NCBI GenBank assembly: GCA_002415845.1
Contig: DIAR01000023.1
Coordinates: 6,538 to 29,439, forward strand
Direction of reading: 5' to 3'
DNA from: Candidatus Woesebacteria bacterium UBA5073
Lineage (GTDB): Bacteria; Patescibacteriota; Microgenomatia; UBA8517
DNA: 22,902 nt
A program made the translations under genes and the position numbers. The notes under the pieces are model-generated. The model searched no databases. It had not been told where the DNA came from and was given only the letters and a program-made list of their open reading frames with translations. Shown one piece after another: positions 1 through 6,380 of the stretch; within the stretch, counting starts at the first letter, position 1; every line of letters begins with the position of its first letter.

Positions 1-834
1 CTTAACTTCAAAATTGAAGATAAAACATTGCAAGCAATTAAACGAAATGCCGGTTTAATTAATAAAATCGCCAAGGAACGGATCAAGGAAGAACTTTTTA
101 AAATCCTCGCCTCCGTTCATCCTTATGAGGGCATTGTTCTTTTAAAAGAAGCAGGCTTGGTTCAGGAAATTCTTCCGGAATTAGAAAAAGCTTTTGGTAT
201 TGAACAAAAATCCCCAGGCAGACACCACATTTATGATGTCGGAAATCACTTACTCATGTCTCTGAAGAACTGTAAATCAACCGACCCGGTTGTCCGTTTT
301 GCCACCTTAATTCATGATATCGGCAAACCGCAAACCTATAAAAAATTACCGAGTGGGGTTATAACTTTTTACAATCATGAAGTTGTCAGTACCAAAATTG
401 CCGAAAATATTGCCGAACGTCTTAGATTTTCGGCTAAAGAGAAGGAGAAATTTATAATCCTTATTCGATGGCATCAGTTTACCGTGGATGAGAGGCAAAC
501 CGATAGCGCCATAAGAAGGTTTATCAGAAATGTCGGAAAAGAATACGTTAACGACATGCTTGACTTAAGAGTTGGTGATAGGCTAGGTGGCGGTGCCAGA
601 GAAACTTCCTGGCGCTTGGAGGAATTCAAAAAAAGATTGATTGAAGTCCAAAAAGAACCGTTTTCTTTAAAAGATATTAAAATTGACGGAGCCGACGTAA
701 TGAAAGTGCTAAACCTAAAACCGGGCCCAAAGGTGGGAGAAATTCTGGAAATGATTTTTAACGAAGTGGTCGAAAAGAAAACCGAAAATAAAAAGGAAGC
801 CTTAATCGAAAAACTAAAAGAATTAAAAGTCTAA
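1..834 (+). CDS. cca: CCA tRNA nucleotidyltransferase, C-terminal part (partial at left edge)
   Basis: The reading frame is open from the first base, so the start and the catalytic N-terminal nucleotidyltransferase domain lie outside the window. The visible 277 residues match the C-terminal half of bacterial CCA-adding enzymes and poly(A) polymerases: the neck region (AIKRNAGLINKIAKERIKEE), then an HD domain with LIHDIGKP at about residue 105 of the visible part and histidines before and after it. The family adds or repairs the 3' CCA of tRNAs in the cytoplasm using CTP and ATP. This fits the tRNA-Pro gene in this window, which does not encode CCA. The stop codon abuts the convergent secF stop with no gap. 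A pure poly(A) polymerase cannot be excluded without the N-terminus. Confidence 0.88.
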   Translation, partial: LNFKIEDKTLQAIKRNAGLINKIAKERIKEELFKILASVHPYEGIVLLKEAGLVQEILPELEKAFGIEQKSPGRHHIYDVGNHLLMSLKNCKSTDPVVRFATLIHDIGKPQTYKKLPSGVITFYNHEVVSTKIAENIAERLRFSAKEKEKFIILIRWHQFTVDERQTDSAIRRFIRNVGKEYVNDMLDLRVGDRLGGGARETSWRLEEFKKRLIEVQKEPFSLKDIKIDGADVMKVLNLKPGPKVGEILEMIFNEVVEKKTENKKEALIEKLKELKV

Positions 835-1713
835 TTATCTTCTCTTCAACTTTTTTTCTATTTCATCCCACGTCACTAACAAGGACACTGAAACAAACGG
901 TGAAGAATAAGTTCCTGAAACAGTTCCAACAAGAAGAGCAATGGCAAACCATTTAACGGTTGTTCCGCCTAATAAAACTAGGGCCATCAACATAAAGATA
1001 ATGGTAAAAGAATTGTTTAAAGATCTAACCATCGTTTCCGAGGTGGCCTTATTGGCCAAGAATTTCAAATCCCCGCCAACTTTTTTCTGCGATTCCCTGA
1101 TTCGGTCATAATTAACAATCGTGTCATGAACGGAAAAGGAAAGAATCGTTAAAAGAGCGGTCACAAAAAGAAAATCAATCTCAGCTCCAAAGAAGTGTCC
1201 AAGGAGGGAAAAACTGCCTATTAAAACCAAACTGTCATGAAACATTCCGATAATGGCTGTTACCCCAAACTTAAGGTTTTTAAATTGGTAGGCAACCCAC
1301 AGCAAAATACTGGAGGCCGAAATAATCAAAGCAATAATTGTCTTTTTAACCAAATCCGGTCCAATCGACGGACCAACGTTTTCAAATCTTAATTCGGTTA
1401 CTGAATTATTAGTTATTTTTTCCAGTCCCTGTTTTATCTGTTCTTTTTGGGCTTGTTCAATCGGTGGAAAACGAAAGATGTAATTGGATCCTTCGGTTTG
1501 TTGAATCGAAGTTACGGCAATTCCGGTTTTTTCAATTCCCTGAGTCAATTCCTCGGTTGAATAACTCTTGGCCAACCGGTATTCGATAATAGCACCACCC
1601 TTAAAATCAACACCCAGATTTAAACCCCACTTAAAAAGAGAAAATACGCCCGCTCCGATAACTAAAGTGGAAATAATCAGATACATTAGCCGATACTTCA
1701 TCCAGTCAATCAT
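835..1713 (-). CDS. secF: protein translocase subunit SecF
   Basis: SecF works with SecD in the membrane to help the SecYEG channel complete protein export, using the proton motive force. The 292-residue protein has a first membrane helix at about 9-27, the hallmark GVDFKGGA at 34-41, a periplasmic P4-like domain with VGPSIG at 113-118, then five further membrane helices. FHDSLVLIG (158 onward) and LSFSVHDTIVNYDRIRE (191 onward) match the conserved transmembrane motifs of SecF. The length is normal for the family. Its ATG overlaps the secD TGA in a 4-nt ATGA arrangement (1710-1713), indicating translational coupling. It is the last gene of the run starting at 5312. Confidence 0.97.
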   Translation of the reverse strand: MIDWMKYRLMYLIISTLVIGAGVFSLFKWGLNLGVDFKGGAIIEYRLAKSYSTEELTQGIEKTGIAVTSIQQTEGSNYIFRFPPIEQAQKEQIKQGLEKITNNSVTELRFENVGPSIGPDLVKKTIIALIISASSILLWVAYQFKNLKFGVTAIIGMFHDSLVLIGSFSLLGHFFGAEIDFLFVTALLTILSFSVHDTIVNYDRIRESQKKVGGDLKFLANKATSETMVRSLNNSFTIIFMLMALVLLGGTTVKWFAIALLVGTVSGTYSSPFVSVSLLVTWDEIEKKLKRR

Positions 1714-3050
1714 TTCTTTTTCTCCTTCACAAAAACTCTAAGTAAATTTCGGGAAACAACAATCCCGGTAAAAAGTGAGATTCCAATACCCAGGGCTAAA
1801 GTTATGGCAAAACCCCTGACCGGACCCGAAGTGTTTAAGAAATTCCACTCAAACGGGTTGGCCAGAATAAAAGCCGTTAATAACGTGGCAATATTAGCAT
1901 CTCTGATTGAATCCCAAGCCCGGCCGAAAGATATTTCCAGTGCATCGGCCACCGGTCTTCTGCCTCTTTCCTCTTTAAATCTTTCAAAAATCAAAATATT
2001 ACTGTCAACGGCCATACCGACGGAAAGTAAAAAACCGGCAATGCCCGGCAGGGTTAAAACCACCGGAATAAGTTTATACAAGGCCAGGGTAATTATGGCA
2101 AAAACAACCAGACCAATATCGGCTACCAACCCCAAGCCGCCATAAGTTAAAAGCATAAATAATAAAACCATAGCCAAACCAACCAAACCCGCTTTAACGC
2201 TTCTTTGGACCGATTCAGCCCCCAAGGTTGCCCCAACCGTTCTTTCCTCAACTAATTTAATGGGGAGGGATAAAGCACCGGCATTCAATTGAATCGTCAA
2301 GGATTTGGCTTCATCGGTTGTAAAACTACCGCTAATCTGGGCCTTCCCGCCAATTATTTTTTCCTGAACGATTGGCGCTGAAACCACTTCCCCATCCAAA
2401 AGAATCGCCAAGGGTTTACCCACGTTTTTCTCGGTTAAGGCCGCAAATTTAGTGTCGCCTTCTTTGTTAAATTCGATTCCCACCCCGGGTTTTCCGGATG
2501 TTTGATCAAACTCTACCCTGGCTGTTATTAAATCAGCCCCGGTTAGGGTGGTTGGTTTTAATTTGGCCGAAGCAGATGCTCCTTCAACTTCAGCAAAAAC
2601 CAACTGAGCTGTTTTGCCAATCAGGGCTGCGGCTTTCTGGGTGTCTTTAATACCCGGCAGTTCTACTACAATCCGGTTCTTGCCCTCAAAAGAAGATGTC
2701 TGAACAACCGGTTCGGAAACACCAAAGAGATTAACTCTTTTTTCGATAACATTTCTGACCGATTCAATGGCATCTTTAACTTTCTCGGCCGGAATTTTGG
2801 AAGTATCGGCTTCAAAAACCAGATGGCTGCCACCGGCCAAATCCAGGCCAAGAATCAGATCAAAGTTCTTTTTAATTTCCAACCTACCGATTTTCAAATC
2901 AAGATTGGGCCGAACAAAAGTCCTATCAATCTTTATACCCAGAGTCTTTATCTTAAAAGGAATGTTTTGCGGAAGTGAAATGAATAAACAAACGATAGTT
3001 AAGAAAAGAATCAGAAGAAGCTTTTTGGCAGGTGGAGATAAATGGAACAT
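1710..3050 (-). CDS. secD: protein translocase subunit SecD
   Basis: SecD pairs with SecF in the membrane. The 446-residue protein has an N-terminal membrane helix (about 10-26), the motif LGLDLAGGSHLVFE at 68-80, a long extracytoplasmic region, and a C-terminal block of membrane helices with GMAVDSNILIFERFKE at 345-360 and a conserved DANIATLLTAF stretch near 384. It is shorter than the E. coli protein (about 615 residues). The ATG at 3050 lies 5 nt after the stop of the upstream winged-helix gene, and I see no convincing Shine-Dalgarno sequence, so translation may depend on coupling. The stop is TGA, which argues for the standard code. Confidence 0.97.
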   Translation of the reverse strand: MFHLSPPAKKLLLILFLTIVCLFISLPQNIPFKIKTLGIKIDRTFVRPNLDLKIGRLEIKKNFDLILGLDLAGGSHLVFEADTSKIPAEKVKDAIESVRNVIEKRVNLFGVSEPVVQTSSFEGKNRIVVELPGIKDTQKAAALIGKTAQLVFAEVEGASASAKLKPTTLTGADLITARVEFDQTSGKPGVGIEFNKEGDTKFAALTEKNVGKPLAILLDGEVVSAPIVQEKIIGGKAQISGSFTTDEAKSLTIQLNAGALSLPIKLVEERTVGATLGAESVQRSVKAGLVGLAMVLLFMLLTYGGLGLVADIGLVVFAIITLALYKLIPVVLTLPGIAGFLLSVGMAVDSNILIFERFKEERGRRPVADALEISFGRAWDSIRDANIATLLTAFILANPFEWNFLNTSGPVRGFAITLALGIGISLFTGIVVSRNLLRVFVKEKKK

Positions 3051-3055
3051 GACTT

Positions 3056-3640
3056 TTAGTTTACCAGTTCCTCCTCATCACCGATAATCATAATCCGGCT
3101 GCCGGCTAAAATCCCAAGAAGGAAGGGATCTCGGCGCTTTTTTCGAAAATCCAACTCTTCCCGACTCATAACGGTGTAGTTAATTTCTTTATTGCGCTTG
3201 CTCTCTTCAGCCCGAACCAGAGCCGCCAATTCAGGTAAGACCACTTCTCCCACAATTAAAATATCAACATCATCTTCTCTTTTTCGCGACTTACCCCTGG
3301 CAAACTTACCGGAAAACATGACAAAGGAAACCCGACCGATTTTATTTCTGTTGGTAACCAAAGATTCGCCCAAACCGGTCGATTTGGAAACGATTGAAAG
3401 AAGATCACCAAATAAAGGATAATCGGTCCGTAAAAAATAATAAACCCGATTTCCCCGTGGTTCTTTTTTCAAGATCCCGCTTTTTTCCATCTTTTCGAGT
3501 TCTCGTCTGACAGCATTTATTTCTTCGGCAACTTCTCTGACAATGCCTCGGACATGATACATCTCGCCTTGATTAGCAAAAAACAGGCTTAATATCTTAA
3601 CCCTTACTTTTGAAGTAATAATGTCACCTAAATCAGCCAT
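3056..3640 (-). CDS. winged-helix DNA-binding protein with C-terminal nucleotidyltransferase-like domain
   Basis: Residues 1-75 look like an ArsR/MarR-type winged helix: a helix-rich start (TSKVRVKILSLFF), a recognition region near 36-58, and a basic wing (RGNRVYYFLR at 62-71). Residues 104-190 resemble the minimal nucleotidyltransferase (MNT) fold, with an acidic pair D124 and D126 in DDVDILIVG. The usual GS motif is altered: FSGKFARG reads Ser-Gly where MNT enzymes have Gly-Ser, so catalysis is uncertain. Proteins of this layout are usually annotated as transcriptional regulators; I do not know a proven function. The gene sits inside the DUF3048-secD run, 18 nt after the former and 5 nt before the latter, so autoregulation of the operon is a possible inference. 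Confidence 0.75.
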   Translation of the reverse strand: MADLGDIITSKVRVKILSLFFANQGEMYHVRGIVREVAEEINAVRRELEKMEKSGILKKEPRGNRVYYFLRTDYPLFGDLLSIVSKSTGLGESLVTNRNKIGRVSFVMFSGKFARGKSRKREDDVDILIVGEVVLPELAALVRAEESKRNKEINYTVMSREELDFRKKRRDPFLLGILAGSRIMIIGDEEELVN

Positions 3641-3658
3641 TTTAATTTGGGGCAGGCT

Positions 3659-4858
3659 TTATTGATAACTAACTTCGTTTCCCGAAGGAACAACTTCAAT
3701 CCAAATCGTTCCCCTGACAAAAGAAATTTCTTTTCCTGATTCATCCAAAAACTTAGTTCTATCCATTCTTGTTTTCTTTGACCAGGTTCCTTTAATGGCG
3801 ACACCATTTTGAAAAACAATGGCATTGCCGGTTCCGGTTGTGGTATAGAACATATGAAGGTTTCTGTCAACAGGGCCTCTTTCTTTAGCAAACAGAATAA
3901 CTACGTTCTTACTTGTTAATTGTTTCTTGGTTGTCAGATCAACAAATTCTTTTCCGCCATTAAATCTCAAATATTGATTGTTGGCCGAATCATACTTCCA
4001 TTCGACATTGTAGTCGGGCTTATTATCCCAGAAAGCAAAGCTAATCGTTGCGGCGGTTGGGGTTTGGGCTTTGTCGTCATTAAATTTCCAGGAAACAAAA
4101 TTCTCATCCCAAGCATCACCATTCTCGTCTTTGGCCGCAAAACCTCTTTTCTCGGCTTCGGCAAAGGCGGCATCAAGTGAAGCCATCATGGTATGTTCTG
4201 TCGCAACGGTGTGATCCAATCTTTCGTAATTGCGCCAGAAGACCGGGAAACCGGAATCGTAGGTCGTATCAAAATCATTGCCTTTAGGAACTCTCCAGCC
4301 AAGTGATTCCAGGGTCTCGAGAGCCCTTACGTCTTTAGCCGTATCACCAGAGCCTGAGAAGTTGTTGGCACCACCGACATGCATAAAAATCGGTTTGTCA
4401 CCGTATTCGGAAGCATAATCAATAAAGTAAATCCTGGCCGATCTGACCGGTGCAATCTGAACTTCTTCAGCCGAGACACCACAATAGAAAACTCCAAGAA
4501 ACCTGGTAATTCCGCCTTCGGCCACGGCTTCATAGACGACATCGGCTTTGGAAAGACCGGAAGCGGGCCTGGAGTCGGCATGATTTTCAATCATGGCCGT
4601 AATCGGACGCCTCTTTGACCAAATTTCTTTTTCGGCATTGGTATATTTCATACCGTTTATGGGACAGGCTTCCGTCTTGGGAGCATCAACATTAATTCTC
4701 GACCTTGTCTTATCGGTTGTTGAAGTCGTGGTGCTTGAATCTTTCTTAAAGTAAGTAAATAGGGCCAAGGAAATGCCGGTAGCCAAAAGATAAAGCCCAA
4801 CCAGACTTAAAGTCATCGTAAACTTTTTTGAAGAGATTATTTTTTTAAATTTTTCCAT
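3659..4858 (-). CDS. DUF3048 (YerB-like) domain membrane-anchored protein
   Basis: The 399-residue protein has a short cytoplasmic basic N-terminus and one membrane helix (about 15-37). A Ser/Thr-rich linker follows, then a large extracellular domain. RPITAMIENHADSRPASGLS (84-103), ADVVYEAVAEGGITRFL (105-121) and APVRSAR (136-142) are the recognisable DUF3048 signatures. No lipobox is visible, so the anchor is probably an uncleaved helix. B. subtilis YerB belongs to this family; the biochemical role is not established. The start lies just after the DUF4446 stop (gap of one base), so the two are probably co-transcribed and translationally linked. The next gene follows after 18 nt. Confidence 0.9.
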   Translation of the reverse strand: MEKFKKIISSKKFTMTLSLVGLYLLATGISLALFTYFKKDSSTTTSTTDKTRSRINVDAPKTEACPINGMKYTNAEKEIWSKRRPITAMIENHADSRPASGLSKADVVYEAVAEGGITRFLGVFYCGVSAEEVQIAPVRSARIYFIDYASEYGDKPIFMHVGGANNFSGSGDTAKDVRALETLESLGWRVPKGNDFDTTYDSGFPVFWRNYERLDHTVATEHTMMASLDAAFAEAEKRGFAAKDENGDAWDENFVSWKFNDDKAQTPTAATISFAFWDNKPDYNVEWKYDSANNQYLRFNGGKEFVDLTTKKQLTSKNVVILFAKERGPVDRNLHMFYTTTGTGNAIVFQNGVAIKGTWSKKTRMDRTKFLDESGKEISFVRGTIWIEVVPSGNEVSYQ

Positions 4859-4859
4859 T

Positions 4860-5312
4860 TTAACTTCTTTGTGCTTTTAAATAAGCTTTTCTTTCTTCTT
4901 CAGACAATTCTATTTCACTTCTGCCTGCCTTGACTGCTTTCGCATAAATTCTTGTTCTCTCCCTGGTGTGCAGTCCTGTTACTATTATACCCGTATCTTT
5001 GCCGTCTAAAATAGCCAAAGAGAAACTGTGATCGCCACCGATTTCTCTGAAAGGATTAAACCTTACCAGTCCAATCTTTTGGACGTGTCCGAAACCCTCA
5101 TCATTTAGTCTATCAGTTATTTTGTTTAATTTCTCTATCCCTTCGGCGTTTTTAACCTGAACGCCTAAGATTTTATCCAAGAGCTTTCTAATATCTTTTT
5201 CGTTGGCGCTTTTGGAAAGCTTCTTAAAAAAAGAAAAAAGAAAAAACAAAACAACGGTTAAAACCAAGAGCCATATACAAAGAGCAAGGCTAATAATTAA
5301 CTGCCAATTCAT
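4860..5312 (-). CDS. DUF4446 family membrane protein
   Basis: The 150-residue protein has one membrane helix at about 5-27, a short coiled-coil-like stretch (34-70), and the DUF4446 core: VQKIGLVRFNPF (77-88), GGDHSFSLAILD (92-103) and GLHTRERTRIYAKAV (113-127). The function of the family is unknown. An upstream in-frame TTG at 5336 would add eight residues, but it lies only 2 nt after the -10-like element of a promoter with a perfect TTGACA box. It would therefore be at or before the transcription start, and the ATG at 5312 is preferred. This is the first gene of the five-gene run ending with secF. Confidence 0.88.
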   Translation of the reverse strand: MNWQLIISLALCIWLLVLTVVLFFLFSFFKKLSKSANEKDIRKLLDKILGVQVKNAEGIEKLNKITDRLNDEGFGHVQKIGLVRFNPFREIGGDHSFSLAILDGKDTGIIVTGLHTRERTRIYAKAVKAGRSEIELSEEERKAYLKAQRS

Positions 5313-5338
5313 CTTTTGGGTAACAAATAAACTCAAAC

Positions 5339-5367
5339 ATTTTTACATTCCTACCAATTCCTGTCAA
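5339..5367 (-). promoter_or_regulatory. promoter of the DUF4446-DUF3048-secDF run
   Basis: On the minus strand a perfect -35 box TTGACA (5362-5367) is followed, after 16-17 nt, by an A-rich -10 region (TAAAAAT, 5339-5345; 4 of 6 consensus matches in either register). The predicted transcription start near 5331 gives a leader of about 20 nt before the ATG at 5312. Confidence 0.6.
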
Positions 5368-5385
5368 GAAGAGCTTGAAATAAAT

Positions 5386-5414
5386 TTGCTAAATCACCAT
5401 TTATTATTTATATT
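5386..5414 (+). promoter_or_regulatory. promoter placed for leaderless transcription of the 5422 gene
   Basis: TTGCTA (5386-5391), a 17-nt spacer, and TATATT (5409-5414) form a good sigma-70-type promoter. Only 7 nt separate the -10 box from the ATG at 5422, so transcription would start at or within 1-2 nt of the start codon. No Shine-Dalgarno sequence is present. Confidence 0.6.
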
Positions 5415-5421
5415 GGTTTTA

Positions 5422-5706
5422 ATGTCAAAAAGAAGAACCAGAAAAGATAAAGAAAAAGCAATTCATCATTTTACTTTGTCTTGGGAAAATAAGCCTGAAA
5501 AAGCTTCAGTTGAGCCTCCTGTCAAGACGCAAATTAAAAATGTGGATAACTCTATAAATGAGTCAGGCACACTAACAAAAAAGACCTTAAGCATGGCAAA
5601 AGATGATATGTCAGGCTCAACCAAGCATAGGATATTTAAAAGCTTAATCCTCGTCAGCCTCATTTTAGGTATAGAGGTGGTGATATACTTCATCTGGAAT
5701 GCTTAA
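5422..5706 (+). CDS. small basic single-pass membrane protein, function unknown
   Basis: I do not recognise a named family with certainty. The 94-residue protein starts with a very basic segment (MSKRRTRKDKEKA), has a polar middle rich in Lys, Ser and Thr, and ends in one hydrophobic helix at about 72-92 followed by only two or three residues. It would therefore be a tail-anchored, cytoplasm-facing protein. An upstream extension of the frame to 5203 overlaps the opposite-strand gene and crosses the promoter, so the ATG at 5422 is chosen. Short proteins with an MSKxRT-like basic start are, from memory, common in Microgenomates genomes. It precedes the DUF5679 gene by 79 nt on the same strand. 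Confidence 0.65.
   Translation: MSKRRTRKDKEKAIHHFTLSWENKPEKASVEPPVKTQIKNVDNSINESGTLTKKTLSMAKDDMSGSTKHRIFKSLILVSLILGIEVVIYFIWNA
5684..5689 (+). promoter_or_regulatory. possible -10 box for the DUF5679 transcript
   Basis: TATACT (5 of 6 consensus) lies inside the last codons of the 5422 gene. There is no good -35 box at 17 nt upstream, so this is weak. If used, it would give a leader of about 90 nt that contains the inverted repeats described at 5717-5774. Confidence 0.3.
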
Positions 5707-5737
5707 AGAGCATCCTGGTACGATTCGTCGCACCACA

Positions 5738-5759
5738 AGAACGTTTTAGTAAACGTTCT
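5738..5759 (+). repeat. perfect 9-bp inverted repeat in the DUF5679 leader
   Basis: AGAACGTTT (5738-5746) and AAACGTTCT (5751-5759) are exact inverted copies around a TAGT loop. There is no T-run after it, so it is not a typical intrinsic terminator on the + strand. It could be an RNA hairpin in the leader or a palindromic operator; the sequence alone cannot decide. Confidence 0.7.
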
Positions 5760-5760
5760 G

Positions 5761-5778
5761 CCCTGTCGAAAGGGGGTG
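5761..5778 (+). promoter_or_regulatory. strong Shine-Dalgarno sequence with a possible masking hairpin
   Basis: AGGGGGTG (5771-5778) lies 7 nt before the ATG at 5786 and is by far the clearest Shine-Dalgarno sequence in the window. CCCT at 5761-5764 can pair with AGGG at 5771-5774 across a GTCGAA loop, which would cover the first half of the site. Masking is inference; the ribosome binding site itself is well supported. Confidence 0.65.
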
Positions 5779-5785
5779 AATAAGA

Positions 5786-5923
5786 ATGATGTACTGTGTA
5801 AAATGTCGAACTAAGAGAGAAGGAAAAGACGCAAAAGAAGTTACCATGAAGAATGGTAAAAAAGCTGTCAAAGCTGTTTGCGAAGTTTGCGGAACGACCA
5901 TGTTCAGGATTGGCGGAAAGTAA
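5786..5923 (+). CDS. DUF5679 family zinc-ribbon protein
   Basis: This 45-residue protein is too short for many gene callers but is well supported. It has two CxxC pairs (C4/C7 and C32/C35) separated by a Lys-rich segment, ending in CGTTMFRIGGK, which is the usual pattern of DUF5679. The four cysteines suggest one bound zinc ion; binding to nucleic acid is a guess from the basic character, and no function is established. The strong Shine-Dalgarno sequence fits the ATG at 5786; a second ATG follows at 5789. A hairpin terminator lies 17 nt after the stop. The gene is separated from its neighbours by structured DNA on both sides, so it is probably an independent transcript or regulated separately from the 5422 gene. 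Confidence 0.85.
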   Translation: MMYCVKCRTKREGKDAKEVTMKNGKKAVKAVCEVCGTTMFRIGGK

Positions 5924-5940
5924 TCTTTGAACATTCAAGT

Positions 5941-5979
5941 ACAAAAGGGGCACCCCAGAAGTTGCTGGGTCCCTTTTGT
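5941..5979 (+). terminator. hairpin terminator after DUF5679, possibly bidirectional
   Basis: ACAAAAGGG (5941-5949) pairs with CCCTTTTGT (5971-5979), and an inner CCCAG/CTGGG stem (5954-5958 with 5965-5969) extends it. A T-rich tail follows on the + strand and an equivalent one exists on the minus strand. Confidence 0.75.
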
Positions 5980-6015
5980 TGTTAGGTGAGTTCTCCAAGA
6001 AGCTTTAACCCCATC

Positions 6016-6041
6016 AAAAAACCCGTCATTTTAAGACGGGT
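6016..6041 (-). terminator. intrinsic terminator of rnpB
   Basis: ACCCGTC and GACGGGT (6021-6027 and 6035-6041) form a 7-bp stem with a 7-nt loop. Read on the minus strand the stem is followed directly by a run of T (6016-6020), and it begins 7 nt after the predicted 3' end of the RNase P RNA. The + strand has a shorter CTTTTG tail, so weak bidirectional action is possible. Confidence 0.85.
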
Positions 6042-6048
6042 CTTTTGT

Positions 6049-6340
6049 ACTCCGGAGGCTAGTAAGCCAGGTTCTGTTTTTCGATAATCATCTATCTAAC
6101 GCCCTCAAGCTTTGGAACTCGGGAAAGAAACCTGATAACGTTCCATTCGGAGGTTGCAGCGGGGAGGATTGCCTCTTTTCACTCTCTTCCTTCTACCTAT
6201 TCGGTAGAAAGTGAGTCGTCGTCTCTGTGGCTCTAACTGGCGGTTACCCGCTTCGCCTTACGGCGAACACCCCTCTTTCTGCTGCCTGGACTTTCCTCTC
6301 CACCCCTTGCGGGACAGAGCGATTATCCTTCCTCCAGAGT
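6049..6340 (-). ncRNA. rnpB: RNase P RNA (bacterial class A type)
   Basis: RNase P RNA is the catalytic RNA that removes 5' leaders from tRNA precursors. The conserved blocks are present in order on the minus strand: GAGGAAAGTCC (6288-6298, 5' strand of P4), GTAACCGCCAGTTAGAGCCA (about 6228-6247), AGATAGATGATTATCG (6082-6097) and ACAGAACCTGGCTTAC (6062-6077, 3' strand of P4). The ends are set by helix P1: ACTCTGGAGG (6331-6340) pairs with CCTCCGGAGT (6049-6058), one pair being G-U. The length of about 292 nt is short for the type. The region that should hold the tRNA-CCA-binding GGU motif reads GAGGCAATCCTC (about 6169-6180) instead. A promoter and a terminator flank the gene at the expected distances. 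Confidence 0.96.
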
Positions 6341-6346
6341 GAGCGC

Positions 6347-6375
6347 ATTATAGCAAAAAAGGGGCCTTTTTTCCA
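6347..6375 (-). promoter_or_regulatory. rnpB promoter
   Basis: On the minus strand a perfect TATAAT (6347-6352) lies 6 nt before the first P1 base at 6340, which is the right distance for a start at the mature 5' end. TGGAAA (6370-6375, 4 of 6 matches to TTGACA) sits 17 nt upstream. Confidence 0.75.
6355..6372 (-). terminator. short A6-GC-T6 inverted repeat, possible terminator of the AI-2E run
   Basis: AAAAAAGGGGCCTTTTTT (18 nt) is a near-palindrome with a GC centre and T6 tail on the minus strand, 9 nt after the AI-2E stop codon. The GC stem is very short, so termination would be weak. It lies exactly in the spacer of the rnpB promoter. Confidence 0.35.
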
Positions 6376-6380
6376 GTTTC

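Noticed and set aside
1804..2145. Open frame of 113 codons on + across secD
   Set aside because: Lies antisense to a well-supported secD; composition is what the opposite strand of a coding region gives, and no motif is seen.
5313..5336. TTG start for DUF4446
   Set aside because: Lies at or before the predicted transcription start; the ATG at 5312 gives the membrane helix at the expected place.
5203..5421. Upstream extension of the small membrane protein frame
   Set aside because: It would cover the start of the opposite-strand DUF4446 gene and both promoters between the genes; the ATG at 5422 directly follows a good -10 box.
5738..5759. The 9-bp palindrome as an intrinsic terminator of the 5422 gene
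   Set aside because: No T-run follows on either strand, and the stem is AT-rich.
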